Shown here: in pieces, positions 26,880 through 35,929 of the stretch | How positions within the stretch are numbered: position 1 is the first letter of the stretch | How the letters are laid out: every line of letters starts with the position of its first letter | Source: Sphingomonadales bacterium | GTDB taxonomy: Bacteria > Pseudomonadota > Alphaproteobacteria > Sphingomonadales > Sphingomonadaceae | NCBI GenBank assembly: GCA_028871475.1 | Contig: JAGWMZ010000016.1 | Span: forward strand, 22,869 to 86,868 | Direction of reading: 5' to 3' | Length of the DNA: 64,000 nucleotides | Translations under genes and position numbers: made by a program | The notes under the pieces: generated by a model | Seen by the model: only the letters and a program-made list of their open reading frames with translations | Databases searched by the model: none | What the model was told of the DNA's origin: nothing

Positions 26880-27776
26880 TTATGCCCTTCGATATTGGCC
26901 ACCCGTCAGGGTCGCTTCCACGAAGTGGGCAAAGGCACGCGCCTTGGCACTGGCCATGCGCCCGGCTGGAAATACCGCCCAAAGGTCAAGCGTGGGCAGG
27001 CTCCATTCGGGGAGCACACTGCGAACTGCGCCGCTGGCCAGTTCGGGGGCAAACATCCATTCCGAGGCCATGGTGAGCCCCAGCCCGGCCAGCACGGCGG
27101 CGCGCAAGCCTTCCGCCGCGCTCACACGGACCCGGCCGGAAACCGTTACCGATGCCTCGGCGCCATCGCGCGTAAAGGACCAGACGGAAGGCAGGTGGCT
27201 GTGGATCACCACATCATGTCCGGCGATGTCTGCCGGGCTTTGCGGCTCGCCGGCCTGCGCGAGATAGGCGGGTGAGGCCAGCACCACCCGGTGGCTGGTG
27301 GCCAGCTTGCGCGCGGTGGCCGATGAGTCGGCCAGGTCTCCCATACGCAGCGATATGTCTATCCCTTCCGCGACCAGATCGATCATGCGATCGTCAAGGA
27401 TGATGTCGATTTCCAGGTCAGGATGCTCGGCCAGAAAACGCGGCAGCACCGGCAGGATGTGCAGGGCGGCAAAGGTGGTGGCCGCCGAGACACGCAGGCA
27501 TCCGGACAATCCCGCGCCCGCGCCACGCGCCGCCAGTTCCGCCTCATCCGCTTCCTGGAGCGCCGTCTTGGCCCTTTCGTAAAAGCGCTGACCTGCCTCG
27601 GTCGGCGTCAGACCATGGGTCGAACGGATCAGAAGGCTGACCTGAAGCCTGCCTTCCAGCTGAGCGATGGTCTTGGAGACTGCGGGCTGGCCGACATTGA
27701 GATGACGCGCCGCTGCCGAAAACGAGCCGGTCTCCACCACCCGCACGAAGGTCAGCATTGCCTGGTAGCGATCCAT
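26880..27776 (-). CDS. LysR-family transcriptional regulator
   Basis: 298 residues. The helix-turn-helix spans FVRVVETGSFSAAARHLNVGQPAVSKTIAQLE, and a LysR substrate-binding domain follows (LRVSAATTFAALHILPVLPRFLAEHPDLEIDI). ATG 27776 is preceded by GGGAGGA at good spacing; the open frame extends upstream without support. It belongs to the CrgA-like subgroup common in proteobacteria. It is convergent with the SQ operon and tail-to-head with the Tad genes, and nothing ties it clearly to either. Confidence 0.9.
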   Translation of the reverse strand: MDRYQAMLTFVRVVETGSFSAAARHLNVGQPAVSKTIAQLEGRLQVSLLIRSTHGLTPTEAGQRFYERAKTALQEADEAELAARGAGAGLSGCLRVSAATTFAALHILPVLPRFLAEHPDLEIDIILDDRMIDLVAEGIDISLRMGDLADSSATARKLATSHRVVLASPAYLAQAGEPQSPADIAGHDVVIHSHLPSVWSFTRDGAEASVTVSGRVRVSAAEGLRAAVLAGLGLTMASEWMFAPELASGAVRSVLPEWSLPTLDLWAVFPAGRMASAKARAFAHFVEATLTGGQYRRA

Positions 27777-27967
27777 ATCATTCCTCCCGGGAATGGGCCT
27801 TATCGCCCAAAGCGGCCTGCCATGTCGAGAGGCGATGGGGCATTGATGGCACACCCTGCCGGATGGGCCGAAGCGGCGGGGACCGGCAGAAGGTACGCGC
27901 TGCCATTTGAGGACAGTTTCGCCCGCTCACGCCGGAAGGCAAATCCCGCGATGTGTCTGTCGAGCGC

Positions 27968-29560
27968 TTATTGCACCAGATGCGATTGCTGCACCGTGAG
28001 GGCGAAGAGCGACACCAGCGCGTCAGAAATGCTCTGGTCGGTGGTGACGGTGTAGAACAACGGACTGCCGTCCGTACCGATCGAAGCGCAACTTTGCAGC
28101 GAGGGCGACACATTGGCGAGATAGGGCGCGACGTTGCTCTGCGACCAGCTGTCCCCGGTCATCGATCCCGGCAAATACTGCGTGTAGAGGATGGCGATCT
28201 TGATGCCCTTGCTCTTGATCAGCGTGCATTGCGCCAGATCAGCCGTGCTCAATTGCCTTACCCAGCGTCCGCCCGATGTGCCCTCGTCGCTCATCCCGTC
28301 GGTCACCAGGAACATCACCTCCTGCGGGCTCTGCTTCGACGAACCGTCGCCCGGGACTGGCATGATGGCCAGCATCTTGGCCAGCGTGTTGGTGAATTCC
28401 GTGCCCATGTCGCTGTTCGAATAGCTGCTTGTCGGCTTGTTGTTGGCGTACCACCAATCCTGCGCCGCATAGAGGTCGGGTACGCTGCTGGCCGACAGGC
28501 TGTTGACATCGGACATGGCTGTCAGGGCCGTCACCGGGCTGACGGCACCAAGATTGGAGTGGGTCCAGTCAAAGCCAAACATCTGCATGTTGTAGGTGAC
28601 CTGATTGGCGCTGGCCATCTGCTGGGCATAGGGGATCAACGCCTGGGCCGCGCTGCGTTCCTCGTCGATACGCAGGGTGATGGCCGATTGGCCCGGGTAA
28701 ACCGTGGGATAATTATGCGTCAGCCAATAGCCATCCGCGTAATAGCCCGAAACGACCGAGCCCGACTTGTGGAGCTTTCCGCTGCTAAAGCTGTAGCCGC
28801 TCATCACATTGCCCGAAAGGTCCCAAACCGTGGTCGATGAGGAATTGACCTGATAGGCGACCTGATAGCCCGTGGCCCCCGAGGTATAGTAATTGGCGTT
28901 GAGATAAATGTCGTTGCTGCCCTTGCGGATGTCGATGCCGTCGCTTTGGGGGGTCATCTCGTGGCAGGCAAAGGCGCAGCCATAGGGCGGATTGGCCGTG
29001 GTGGCGGTGGCCGCCATGATCTGCGACAGGCCTGTCGAGGTGGCGGGCAGAAGCATCGAGGGGCTGGTGTCGAACATGATGTAGAAATTGAGGTAGGGCG
29101 CCTTGGTCGCATTGGCCGAGGAAACCCCTGACAGGTTGAGCGACGGCCTGCCAAGGATGCCGGAGAAGATGTTCTGTGATGCCGCCTGCCAGGTCACCGT
29201 CGCGCTGCGTCCATTGTTGAGCGAACCGCTTGTGGTCACCGTCACGGTCAGTCCGGTCGAAGCGTTGAAGATCAGTCCGGGCAGGCCGGCGATCTGTTGA
29301 TTGAACATATTGGTCGCCGCCTGCTGGGCGGTGGACGTTGAATTCTGCATCATGCTGGCGTTGACGGCCGCCAGCGCCGCCGCATCCGCCGCCGCGTTCA
29401 ATTTGGATTGCAGCTTCATCGCCCGGCTGTAATCGATGCCGAAGCCCAAAGCGAAGCACAGCACCGCCATGGCGCCCGCCACGATGATCAGCACATTGCC
29501 GCGCCTGTCATGCACAAGGCGGGTCAGAAAAGAGCGGGAATAGGGCATGGCGCGGCTCAA
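27968..29560 (-). CDS. TadG-like pilus assembly protein with vWA domain
   Basis: 530 residues. An N-terminal pseudopilin-like helix follows DRRGNVLIIVAGAMAVLCFALGFGIDYSRAM, the TadE/TadG motif. Then a von Willebrand A domain starts with the MIDAS-like NFYIMFDTSPSML and continues to the C-terminus with FLVTDGMSDEGTSG. Such proteins are minor components of tight-adherence (Flp/Tad) pili, anchored in the inner membrane with the vWA part outside. The start overlaps the stop of the next Tad gene by four bases. Confidence 0.87.
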   Translation of the reverse strand: MSRAMPYSRSFLTRLVHDRRGNVLIIVAGAMAVLCFALGFGIDYSRAMKLQSKLNAAADAAALAAVNASMMQNSTSTAQQAATNMFNQQIAGLPGLIFNASTGLTVTVTTSGSLNNGRSATVTWQAASQNIFSGILGRPSLNLSGVSSANATKAPYLNFYIMFDTSPSMLLPATSTGLSQIMAATATTANPPYGCAFACHEMTPQSDGIDIRKGSNDIYLNANYYTSGATGYQVAYQVNSSSTTVWDLSGNVMSGYSFSSGKLHKSGSVVSGYYADGYWLTHNYPTVYPGQSAITLRIDEERSAAQALIPYAQQMASANQVTYNMQMFGFDWTHSNLGAVSPVTALTAMSDVNSLSASSVPDLYAAQDWWYANNKPTSSYSNSDMGTEFTNTLAKMLAIMPVPGDGSSKQSPQEVMFLVTDGMSDEGTSGGRWVRQLSTADLAQCTLIKSKGIKIAILYTQYLPGSMTGDSWSQSNVAPYLANVSPSLQSCASIGTDGSPLFYTVTTDQSISDALVSLFALTVQQSHLVQ

Positions 29561-30102
29561 CTGCTACTCAGGGGAATGGCGTTGGAATTGCGGGGGTTCA
29601 TGAAGGTTTTGTCATAGAGCGTGATGGCCGCGTTCGAGCCCAGACCGATGACCGGCTGATAAGTATAGGTCACTTCGCCCAGCACCAGATAGGTGCCCGT
29701 CGCCGCCATATTCGCGGGCAGGGTCACCACCAGATTGGTGGCGAGGCCGGTGACCATGGACGATCCGTTATAGCTCTGGCTCCATACAACCACGCCAGAG
29801 GTGGAACTGGTCACCAGGATCTCGCTGACGCGCACGGTGGTCGGGCCGGAATAGGGGTTCATGACCTGGGCGCTGGCAGCCATGACCGACTGGAGGCCTG
29901 CGGGCGTCAGTGACGCATACCGGCTGGTCAGATCCGCCACACTATGCGCGGTGATCGTGACCTTGCGACTGCAGGAAATCTCGTCAGAAAGCACGAAGGC
30001 GCCGACATACATGGTAAACAGCAACGGCATGGCGAAGGCAAATTCCACCACCGCGACGCCGGAACGGCACTTCGCCAGCCGGCCCAGCCCCCCCTTGAGC
30101 AT
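29557..30102 (-). CDS. TadE/TadF-like minor pseudopilin
   Basis: 181 residues. MLKGGLGRLAKCRSGVAVVEFAFAMPLLFTMYVG carries the G-x-x-x-V-E-F pseudopilin helix that is the TadE-family signature. I chose ATG 30102, which overlaps the preceding gene's stop by one base (TGATG), over a longer frame that would overlap that gene. It is the middle gene of a three-gene Tad minor-pilin operon. No secretion ATPase or flp pilin gene is in the window, so the rest of the machine must be elsewhere. Confidence 0.82.
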   Translation of the reverse strand: MLKGGLGRLAKCRSGVAVVEFAFAMPLLFTMYVGAFVLSDEISCSRKVTITAHSVADLTSRYASLTPAGLQSVMAASAQVMNPYSGPTTVRVSEILVTSSTSGVVVWSQSYNGSSMVTGLATNLVVTLPANMAATGTYLVLGEVTYTYQPVIGLGSNAAITLYDKTFMNPRNSNAIPLSSS

Positions 30103-30686
30103 CAGTAATACTCGGTCTTGAGCACGGACGTCGCCTGCAGCAGCCGGTTGTTGCCCGAAGTGTTGGACAGTTGCAGGCCGAACGGCCCGTTCGTTGTCGG
30201 CCAAAGATACATCAGTCGCACCACGGCGATGCTGCCGCGCGTCCCGGGCGAGAAGCTGAAGCTGTTGGTCACATTGCCATTCTTGTCATAGGTGAAGGTG
30301 GGCGCACCAAGCGATGCGCTGGAAAAACTGCTGACATTGGTGACGTCGACATAAAGCCGGTTACATTGCAGGAATGGAGGCAGGGTCGCGCAAGCGGCAG
30401 TCTGGAACTGGCCCTGCGTCATGCCGGCATTCTGCGCCTGACCTGTCATGATGATGCGCGCGGCCGCCTCTGCCGAGGTTTCCAGCCCGGACTGCGCGAG
30501 GAAAATCAGCGAAGTGTTGAGAATGCCCAGGATTAGAGCCAGCAACAGCGGCGCGATCAGGGCAAATTCCATCGCCGCGACCCCGTGCCGATCGCGTATG
30601 ATCCGTGCCGGGCACAGGGTGCCGCGGGGCACTGTCGTTCGGCTCCACCAAACGAGTCGCATCGGAAACAAGGCGGGGTCAAACAT
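30102..30686 (-). CDS. TadE-like minor pseudopilin
   Basis: 194 residues. RDRHGVAAMEFALIAPLLLALILGILNTSLIFLAQSGLE is the TadE membrane helix with the conserved Glu. The rest is an extracytoplasmic domain with a Cys pair (AACATLPPFLQC). I prefer ATG 30686 with AAAGGGA just upstream over the ATG at 30722. It is the first gene of the Tad trio, and upstream (30723-30849) only degraded sequence leads to the integrase remnant. Confidence 0.82.
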   Translation of the reverse strand: MFDPALFPMRLVWWSRTTVPRGTLCPARIIRDRHGVAAMEFALIAPLLLALILGILNTSLIFLAQSGLETSAEAAARIIMTGQAQNAGMTQGQFQTAACATLPPFLQCNRLYVDVTNVSSFSSASLGAPTFTYDKNGNVTNSFSFSPGTRGSIAVVRLMYLWPTTNGPFGLQLSNTSGNNRLLQATSVLKTEYY

Positions 30687-30849
30687 GGTCCCTTTATCGG
30701 TTGGCCGGTATAAAAATACCATTAATGGCCAAGAATGTATAACTTCAGATATTTATTGCTGCGTGACGGCAGTCGTCTTCACAGAACGCCTGCAAGAGTG
30801 TTGGCCGATAACCGACTGTCGTGGTGATAAACTGGGTATGATACACGCT

Positions 30850-31053
30850 TGCGTCTCCGATGGTGACCACCGGTAACGTGCCGCCGAACAGGGTGGCGAT
30901 CACGTTGCTGCGGGGAATCCGACGCCGATAGAGCCAGCGCTTTTGGCCATTGACGAGCATTTCAATGTCAAGGTCAGGCGTGTGGGGATCGCGCAGCACA
31001 CCCTCGCGGTGCGCATCGATGGAGGCTGAAGAATTGGCTATTCTCTTTGTCAT
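30850..31053 (-). pseudogene. Tyrosine integrase N-terminal remnant
   Basis: From ATG 31053 the frame gives MTKRIANSSASIDAHREGV, then KRWLYRRRIPRSNVIATLFGGTLPVVTIGDA. This resembles the arm-type DNA-binding N-terminus of phage or island integrases (W-x-Y-R-R, L-G-G-x-x-P-x-V-T-I). After about 68 residues the match ends and the frame drifts to a stop; no catalytic domain follows. It sits 150 bp downstream of the tRNA-Gln fragment in the same orientation, the usual place for an island integrase. Confidence 0.6.
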
Positions 31054-31201
31054 CGTCCGACTCCAGTCGGCTCCCGAAACAGAGAAAATCATGGCACAAT
31101 AGGCGTCTTGCCCGGTCAAACCCGGTCTTGCCGGGTCGAGCCAATACTTCACCATTTATGCCGTAAGTCACTGTTTGATAGCCGAAAAACAAGGAATCAG
31201 C

Positions 31202-31249
31202 TGGCTGGGGCGGGAGGATTCGAACCTCCGCATGGCGGTACCAAAAACC
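31202..31249 (-). tRNA. 3' half of tRNA-Gln(UUG): island attachment-site remnant
   Basis: Reading the minus strand, the segment runs from the anticodon loop (TTTTTGG) through a perfect T-arm (GGAGG-TTCGAAT-CCTCC) to CGCCCCAGCCA, including the encoded CCA. The 5' half (acceptor UGGGGCG and D-arm) is missing; unrelated sequence begins right upstream. tRNA 3' halves are duplicated when islands integrate, so this is an att-site copy rather than a working gene. Confidence 0.75.
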
Positions 31250-31664
31250 CATACTCGGAATTTTTGATTTCGTCACCCCGAGCAAAAATCTCACAATTCA
31301 GCGGGTTATTTTGTGTATTTCACTTTTTCGGAATCGCCAAGAAAAATCGTGGCACAAATTTTGGCACATCCTACCGCCCAAGCGGAAAGCCGTCCCGTTG
31401 ACCGGCCTCGAGCGCATCAAGGGGAATTGTGGCTCGGGCTTCCAGTCCAACCTCTTGAGTCGTGTGCTTGAGGCGAACGTCCCACTACGCTTTCGCTCAG
31501 CGTCACCAGCGTCTCATTTTCCGATGGCAGGAGGCATGCGGACGTAGCGGTGGGACAGGCACACCCCATGCCGCGTGCCTGGTCGTAGAAGGCGAGATTC
31601 CAAGACTCGCCACAAACCCACATTTGCGGTAATGATGGCTTGTTGTTACCCACAAGAGGTCGTC
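31250..31664. other. 415 bp without a recognisable gene
   Basis: AT-richer near the tRNA fragment, then a stretch with no family match in any frame. AAGAGG at 31654-31659 is the likely ribosome site of the parD remnant. Confidence 0.5.
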
Positions 31665-31906
31665 ATGGGCCGTCTGACCATCGACATCACCAGCCCCAGC
31701 ACCAGAGCCTGAAGGCACTAGCCGCCCTCCAGGGCCAATATGCGCTTGAACGCCTGTTCCCCGCTGATGCCAGTGGCGATCAGGCTTGGCGTGAATTGCA
31801 GGCGCTGCTGGGCGAACGCATCGAGCAGGGTTTGTCTGGCCAGACCTCAGTCCTCAGCATCAGTGCCATCGTTGATGAGGAATTGGGCACGGGCCAAACT
31901 TCTTGA
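31665..31906 (+). pseudogene. parD: ParD-like antitoxin, frameshifted
   Basis: ATG 31665 gives MGRLTIDITSPS and then stops at 31710-31712. The rest continues in another frame as HQSLKALAALQGQYALERLFPADASG, then SISAIVDEELGTGQTS to TGA 31904-31906. Joined, this is a ParD/RHH antitoxin of about 80 residues. The segment between ALQG and QYALERL appears short by a few residues, and one frameshift lies near 31700. The stop overlaps the toxin start (TTGA). Confidence 0.7.
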
Positions 31907-32219
31907 GCCACGCCTACGTTTTGACTGCGGCGGCCGAGACTGATGTCCGGTCGATCATCCGCTACACGCGCCAGCAATGGGGCGATATGCAGGTCTGCGC
32001 TTATATGGCCAAACTCGAACAAGGGATCGCGCGTCTCGCCCGAGGCTTGGGTTCCCATCGAGACATGAGCGATATGCACTCCGGCTTACGGATGGCCCGC
32101 ATTGAGTATCACTATGTTTTCTGCCTTGCCCGTGACAATGTCCGCCGCTGATTGTCGCCATCCTTCACGAGCGGATGGACCTTATTCAGCGGCTTGGCGA
32201 CCGGCTTTCCCTGGACTGA
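31903..32219 (+). pseudogene. parE: ParE-like toxin, frameshifted near the C-terminus
   Basis: TTG 31903 opens a RelE/ParE-fold protein: SHAYVLTAAAETDVRSIIRYTRQQWG, then ARIEYHYVFCLARDNV. The frame stops at 32151, but the expected C-terminal strand IVAILHERMDLIQRLGDRLSLD continues in another frame to TGA 32217-32219. So one indel near 32145 truncates the toxin just before its last beta-strand, where ParE activity residues lie. Both members of the pair are therefore damaged. Confidence 0.72.
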
Positions 32220-32356
32220 GTTGCCTGTCGGCGACTGGGCGGCGCTCAGAACCCGGTCATTGGCACACATCCTCAAGCATCCACGACCAATCTGAATTGC
32301 CCAGTTCCTGAGGGGTTGAGGTGCACACCCTAAATGGATGCTGACTGTTCGGTTGC

Positions 32357-32790
32357 GGCTTTGTTGCATAACAAGGTAATGGATTCCCTTGGGGAATTGG
32401 TTGTCATAGATGGTCCGGATGCCCAGAGCGACGCCGCCGAAGTATCGCACGACCAATTGGCCCGAGTATAATGCAGCGCTCAAGCGGCGAGGCTCGCTGG
32501 ATGTGTGGTTTGACCCGGAGATGGACTGGTTTGCGGCGCCCGATGGTCGGCCTGGGCGGCCACTGCGGTTTTCGGGCCGGGCGATCGAGTTCTGCCTGAC
32601 GCTGAAAGGGCTGTTTCAACTGCCGCTGCGGCAAGTGACGGGTCTGACCCAGAGCCTGCTCAGGATGGCGGGCCTGGACTGGCCGGCCCCGGATTACACG
32701 ACGCTGTGTCGGCGCCATAAGAGCTTATCGGTCCATCTTGGCGGTAGGCCCAACGCAGGCGGGCTGCACTTGCTGGTTGAAAGCACGGGC
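32357..32790 (+). mobile_element. IS5-family element, left end and transposase N-terminus
   Basis: Terminal repeat ggctttgttgcataa at 32357-32371. The transposase frame from ATG 32410 reads YRTTNWPEYNAALKRRGSL, AIEFCLTLKGLFQLPLRQ and GGLHLLVESTG, the first third of an IS5-group DDE enzyme. After about 32790 it diverges and never reaches the catalytic core. A matching C-terminal half with the opposite terminal repeat lies at 57040-57565. Confidence 0.8.
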
Positions 32791-32974
32791 GCCACAACGT
32801 GGCAGACATCAATTGTACTGCCGGTTCGTGACCTCACCGCGCTGAATGGCGGCGGTTCGAGTGCTTTTTCAGGCCAGAATTTTCGGGGCCCTTTTGGGGG
32901 CCTCGACTGAGGTCCGAACTGGGTTTCGGAAAAAATATCAATTATTTCAAAGGGATTGTTTCAGTCCCTCCTCC

Positions 32975-33007
32975 AACCGGACTTGCACCTTTCAGCGCAT
33001 CCGGCTC
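32975..33007 (-). ncRNA. Group II intron domain V
   Basis: On the minus strand GAGCCGGATGCGC-TGAAAGG-TGCAAGTCCGGTT folds into the canonical 34-nt domain V hairpin with the catalytic AGC-like lower stem and bulge. A short domain VI-like hairpin (AGGGA...TCCCT) follows toward 32950, so the intron 3' end is about there. Confidence 0.75.
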
Positions 33008-33017
33008 TCCACCTATG

Positions 33018-33947
33018 TCAAATTGCCGTGTTTCGCCTGTCTTGCAGTCGACCAGCATGGAGATCCACATGGCATGGCCTGCAGAGCACAATGCGCTTAC
33101 GCACTCGTGATGAAAGCATCCATGTCCCCAACGGTGCACCTTTCATGTCAGCCATTTTCCGGACGTGGTGGACTTCACACGCCGTATCGGACACGCCGCA
33201 GTGCTCACACTGGCGGGCGTTGAGCCGTTCGACGAATTCGGTCCGACTGAGTCGCCACATGGCCGTGTGTGGAACGATGTCGATCATTCCGTAACGGGCC
33301 GGTGTGGCCACCAGCTCACTTGACTTCCAGAGTTTGACAACACGGGGTTTACCATTGACCTCGTAGCTGATCTGATAGTCTTCTCCACAACGCAGGCGAT
33401 CAAAAACCTGCCGTACTCCGCACTTGTATTTGTGGGCAAGCGTCCTTCCAAAACTGGTGCTCCATATGAATAGGAGCTTGTTCAGCTTCTTCTTCGCATC
33501 CCATGCAAGTGCGTAGTAGTTGGCAAACCCTCGGATTTCCGCATTGTAGGCCATCGCAATTTCAACGTCGCTGCAATGAAGGAGATGTGAACGGTGGAGG
33601 GCCCGGAGGCTTGACCAATCCCCATAACCTTTCGCGGCGCAGAATTGCGCGACTTTATCCCAAGGCAGGCTAAGCTGGATCTTGTCGGCCGAGACGCGGG
33701 ACTTGTATGTCCGCCCCCCTCGGCTGACCCGTTGGGTTCGACGCTGGGTGTGAGCCTTCACGTCATAACCCAGGAACCGCACGCCATCACTGGCCTTGGC
33801 AATTCGACTTTTCTCTTCCGAGGCTTGAAGTTTCAGGCGTTTGGTCAGGAAATCCCTGATCTTTGCCATGATCTCCAGTGCGTCGTCCTTAGCACCAATG
33901 ACTCCCACAAGGAAATCATCGGCATATCGGACATAGCGTAACCTCAA
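33018..33947 (-). pseudogene. ltrA: Group II intron maturase, 5'-truncated
   Basis: The frame starts just before the RT catalytic motif RYVRYADDFLVGV; everything N-terminal to it (RT fingers and most of the palm) is missing. What remains is the RT thumb, domain X maturase (AEIRGFANYYALAWDAKKKL) and a complete HNH endonuclease (CEHCGVSD, CEVHHVRK, CRPCHVDLH). Domain V lies directly downstream. The break at about 33948 leaves an intron that could not be mobile by itself. Confidence 0.85.
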
Positions 33948-34088
33948 CCATGAGGCTTTTTGTTCAAACCAACTGGCCCCATTTTAAACCGGTGCATGGC
34001 CCGTTTTTATCCCGGCGTTGACACCTGATTGATGGTGATTGGCTTTGAGCGAACCTCTGCGGTCTCTGAACCGATAGAGGAAACAATC

Positions 34089-34271
34089 ATGTTGAGATTA
34101 CACGACGAATTGATCGCCCAACTTTCGAAGTTACTGACTTCACAGAATTACAATCCGGTGGTCGTGGCGAACCATCGGCTCTACGCGCGCGCCTTTTTCG
34201 ATTATCTGGCGGAATGCGATATCGAGGTCGGAGCCGTGACCTCGGTGCAGGTCGATCAGTATTTTGCCTAA
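34089..34271 (+). pseudogene. Tyrosine recombinase N-terminal fragment
   Basis: ATG 34089 encodes 60 residues: LHDELIAQLSKLLTSQNYNPVVVANHRLYARAFFDYL, then VTSVQVDQYFA, the SAM-like core-binding domain of a site-specific recombinase. It stops at 34271 exactly where an IS3-type fragment begins on the other strand, so the rest was lost to that insertion or a deletion. Confidence 0.6.
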
Positions 34272-34490
34272 TCATCCCCTGGCGCTCGAGCATGACGCCG
34301 ATCCGGCGATAGCCAAAACGACGGCGCTTGCCCGCGACGTCCTTCATGGCATCGCGGATGGCGCTGTGGTCGGGCGGGCGTTCACGCCGGACCGTTTTGG
34401 GATCGACACTAATCAGCCCGCAGGCCCGGCGTTGCGAGATCTCGTATTCGCGCAACACCCGCAGCACTGCGTCCCGCCGCTGGCCCGGTG
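34272..34490 (-). mobile_element. IS3-family OrfB N-terminal fragment
   Basis: Minus-strand frame reads [26 protein letters not shown], then KRRRFGYRRIGVMLERQGM, the start of an IS3 OrfB (HTH_21 segment). No DDE core follows. At its upstream side it fuses directly to an IS256 piece. Confidence 0.65.
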
Positions 34491-34732
34491 CCCTTGCGCA
34501 ACTTGGGGATGCGCAGTTCGACCGTCCCGGCGCGGGTCTGCCAGTCGCGCTCGCGATAGCCGTTGCGCTGGACAAGCCGGTCAACGGACTTCCCGCCTTG
34601 CGCGGCGCCGGTCAGGCCGCCAACCTCCATCTCCATCAGCCGCCCGGCGGCATACGAGATCATGTCGCGCAAAATATCCGCGTCAGGGGCCTTCTCGACC
34701 AGCGCGCGCAAGTGCATCATGGAATCGGTCAT
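34490..34732 (-). mobile_element. IS256-family transposase N-terminal fragment
   Basis: From ATG 34732: [38 protein letters not shown], and [26 protein letters not shown], a textbook mutator-type N-terminus. The match ends after LRKG where IS3 sequence takes over. Confidence 0.75.
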
Positions 34733-35154
34733 CGTGGTTCTCCAGGTTCGAGCTTTGCAACCCAAACCTATCCGAAAATCGCTATGACCACCCGCGCTGC
34801 TGGCTGGCTGCTACAGCGCTATATCGAAAGCGCGCAGCCTGCCAGCAGCGCTACCGTCAGAACCTACACCACGTCCGGGGACGCGACCCACCGGCTCCTC
34901 GACATCATTGACACCATGCAGTTGAAAAACGTTTTTGACGTATCCATGCCTATACGGGTAATATGTTCCACGGGCGGCTCCCTCATGTGTGTCCTACAAC
35001 GACATCACCTTGGCACATCGCGATGCCGTTGGGAGCCGTCCAACCCAACACCTCACAAGGGCGCGATCCGCCGCATCGTTGCCGACCAACTGATCGCGCT
35101 GCGTGAAACCGCCGTACCGCGACAGGGAACTGTCTGACATTACAGTAACTGCCC
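34733..35154. other. 422 bp without a recognisable gene
   Basis: Open frames here are short and match nothing I know. It probably contains the 5' flank of the IS256 remnant and junk left by earlier insertions. Confidence 0.5.
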
Positions 35155-35877
35155 TCAATACATGTGCTGGCCGCCGTTGATGCTCATGGTCGATCCGGTG
35201 ACGAAGCCCGCGTCCTCGTGGCACAGGAAGGCCACCGCGCGCGCGATTTCCTCGGCATGGCCAAGGCGGCCCACCGGGATCTTGGCCACGATCTTTTCCA
35301 GCACGGCGGGCGGCACGGCGGCTACCATCTCGGTGTCGATATAGCCGGGCGCGATGGCGTTCACCGTCACGCCATATTTCGCGCCTTCCTGCGCCAGCGC
35401 CTTGGTAAGGCCATGGATGCCCGATTTGGCCGCGGCATAGTTGACCTGGCCATATTGCCCCGCCTGCCCGTTGATCGAGCCGATGTTGACGATGCGGCCC
35501 CATTTGCGTTCGCGCATGCCCGAAAAGGTGGCCTTGGCCATGTTGAAGCAGCCGCCCAGGTTCACGCGGATCACCTCGTCCCAATCCTCGAAGCTCATGC
35601 GTTGCAGCACGCCATCGCGGGTGATGCCGGCGTTGTTCACCACGATGTCGATCGGGCCGAGTTCGGCGGCCACCTTTGCGCAGCCATCGACGCAGGCCTG
35701 ATGGTCGCCCACGTCCCACTTGTAGGCGGGGATGCCGGTGGCGTCGGTAAAGGCCTGGGCCTTGGCGTCGTTGCCGCCGTAATTGGCGGCGACCTGGTAG
35801 CCCAGCCCCTTCAGCGCAAGGCTGATCGCCTCGCCGATGCCTCTGGTTCCCCCGGTAACGATGGCTACGCGCGACAT
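35155..35877 (-). CDS. phaB: Acetoacetyl-CoA reductase
   Basis: 240-residue SDR. N-terminal NADPH motif VTGGTRGIGEAIS, then NNAGITRD, catalytic Ser in VNIGSINGQAGQYGQ and YAAAKSG. The tail GFVTGSTMSINGGQHMY is the PhaB ending. It makes (R)-3-hydroxybutyryl-CoA from acetoacetyl-CoA for PHB synthesis. ATG 35877 has GAGGAAAG upstream. It lies among IS debris, with a broken DUF3141 gene next to it; the PHA synthase is 16 kb away. Confidence 0.93.
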   Translation of the reverse strand: MSRVAIVTGGTRGIGEAISLALKGLGYQVAANYGGNDAKAQAFTDATGIPAYKWDVGDHQACVDGCAKVAAELGPIDIVVNNAGITRDGVLQRMSFEDWDEVIRVNLGGCFNMAKATFSGMRERKWGRIVNIGSINGQAGQYGQVNYAAAKSGIHGLTKALAQEGAKYGVTVNAIAPGYIDTEMVAAVPPAVLEKIVAKIPVGRLGHAEEIARAVAFLCHEDAGFVTGSTMSINGGQHMY

Positions 35878-35929
35878 GATATTCTTTCCTCTCATCCTGT
35901 TATTCTGAAAGATAAAACCGCTCTGGCAC

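Noticed and set aside
31202..31290. A complete tRNA gene
   Set aside because: The 5' acceptor strand and D-arm cannot be found; only the 3' half matches.
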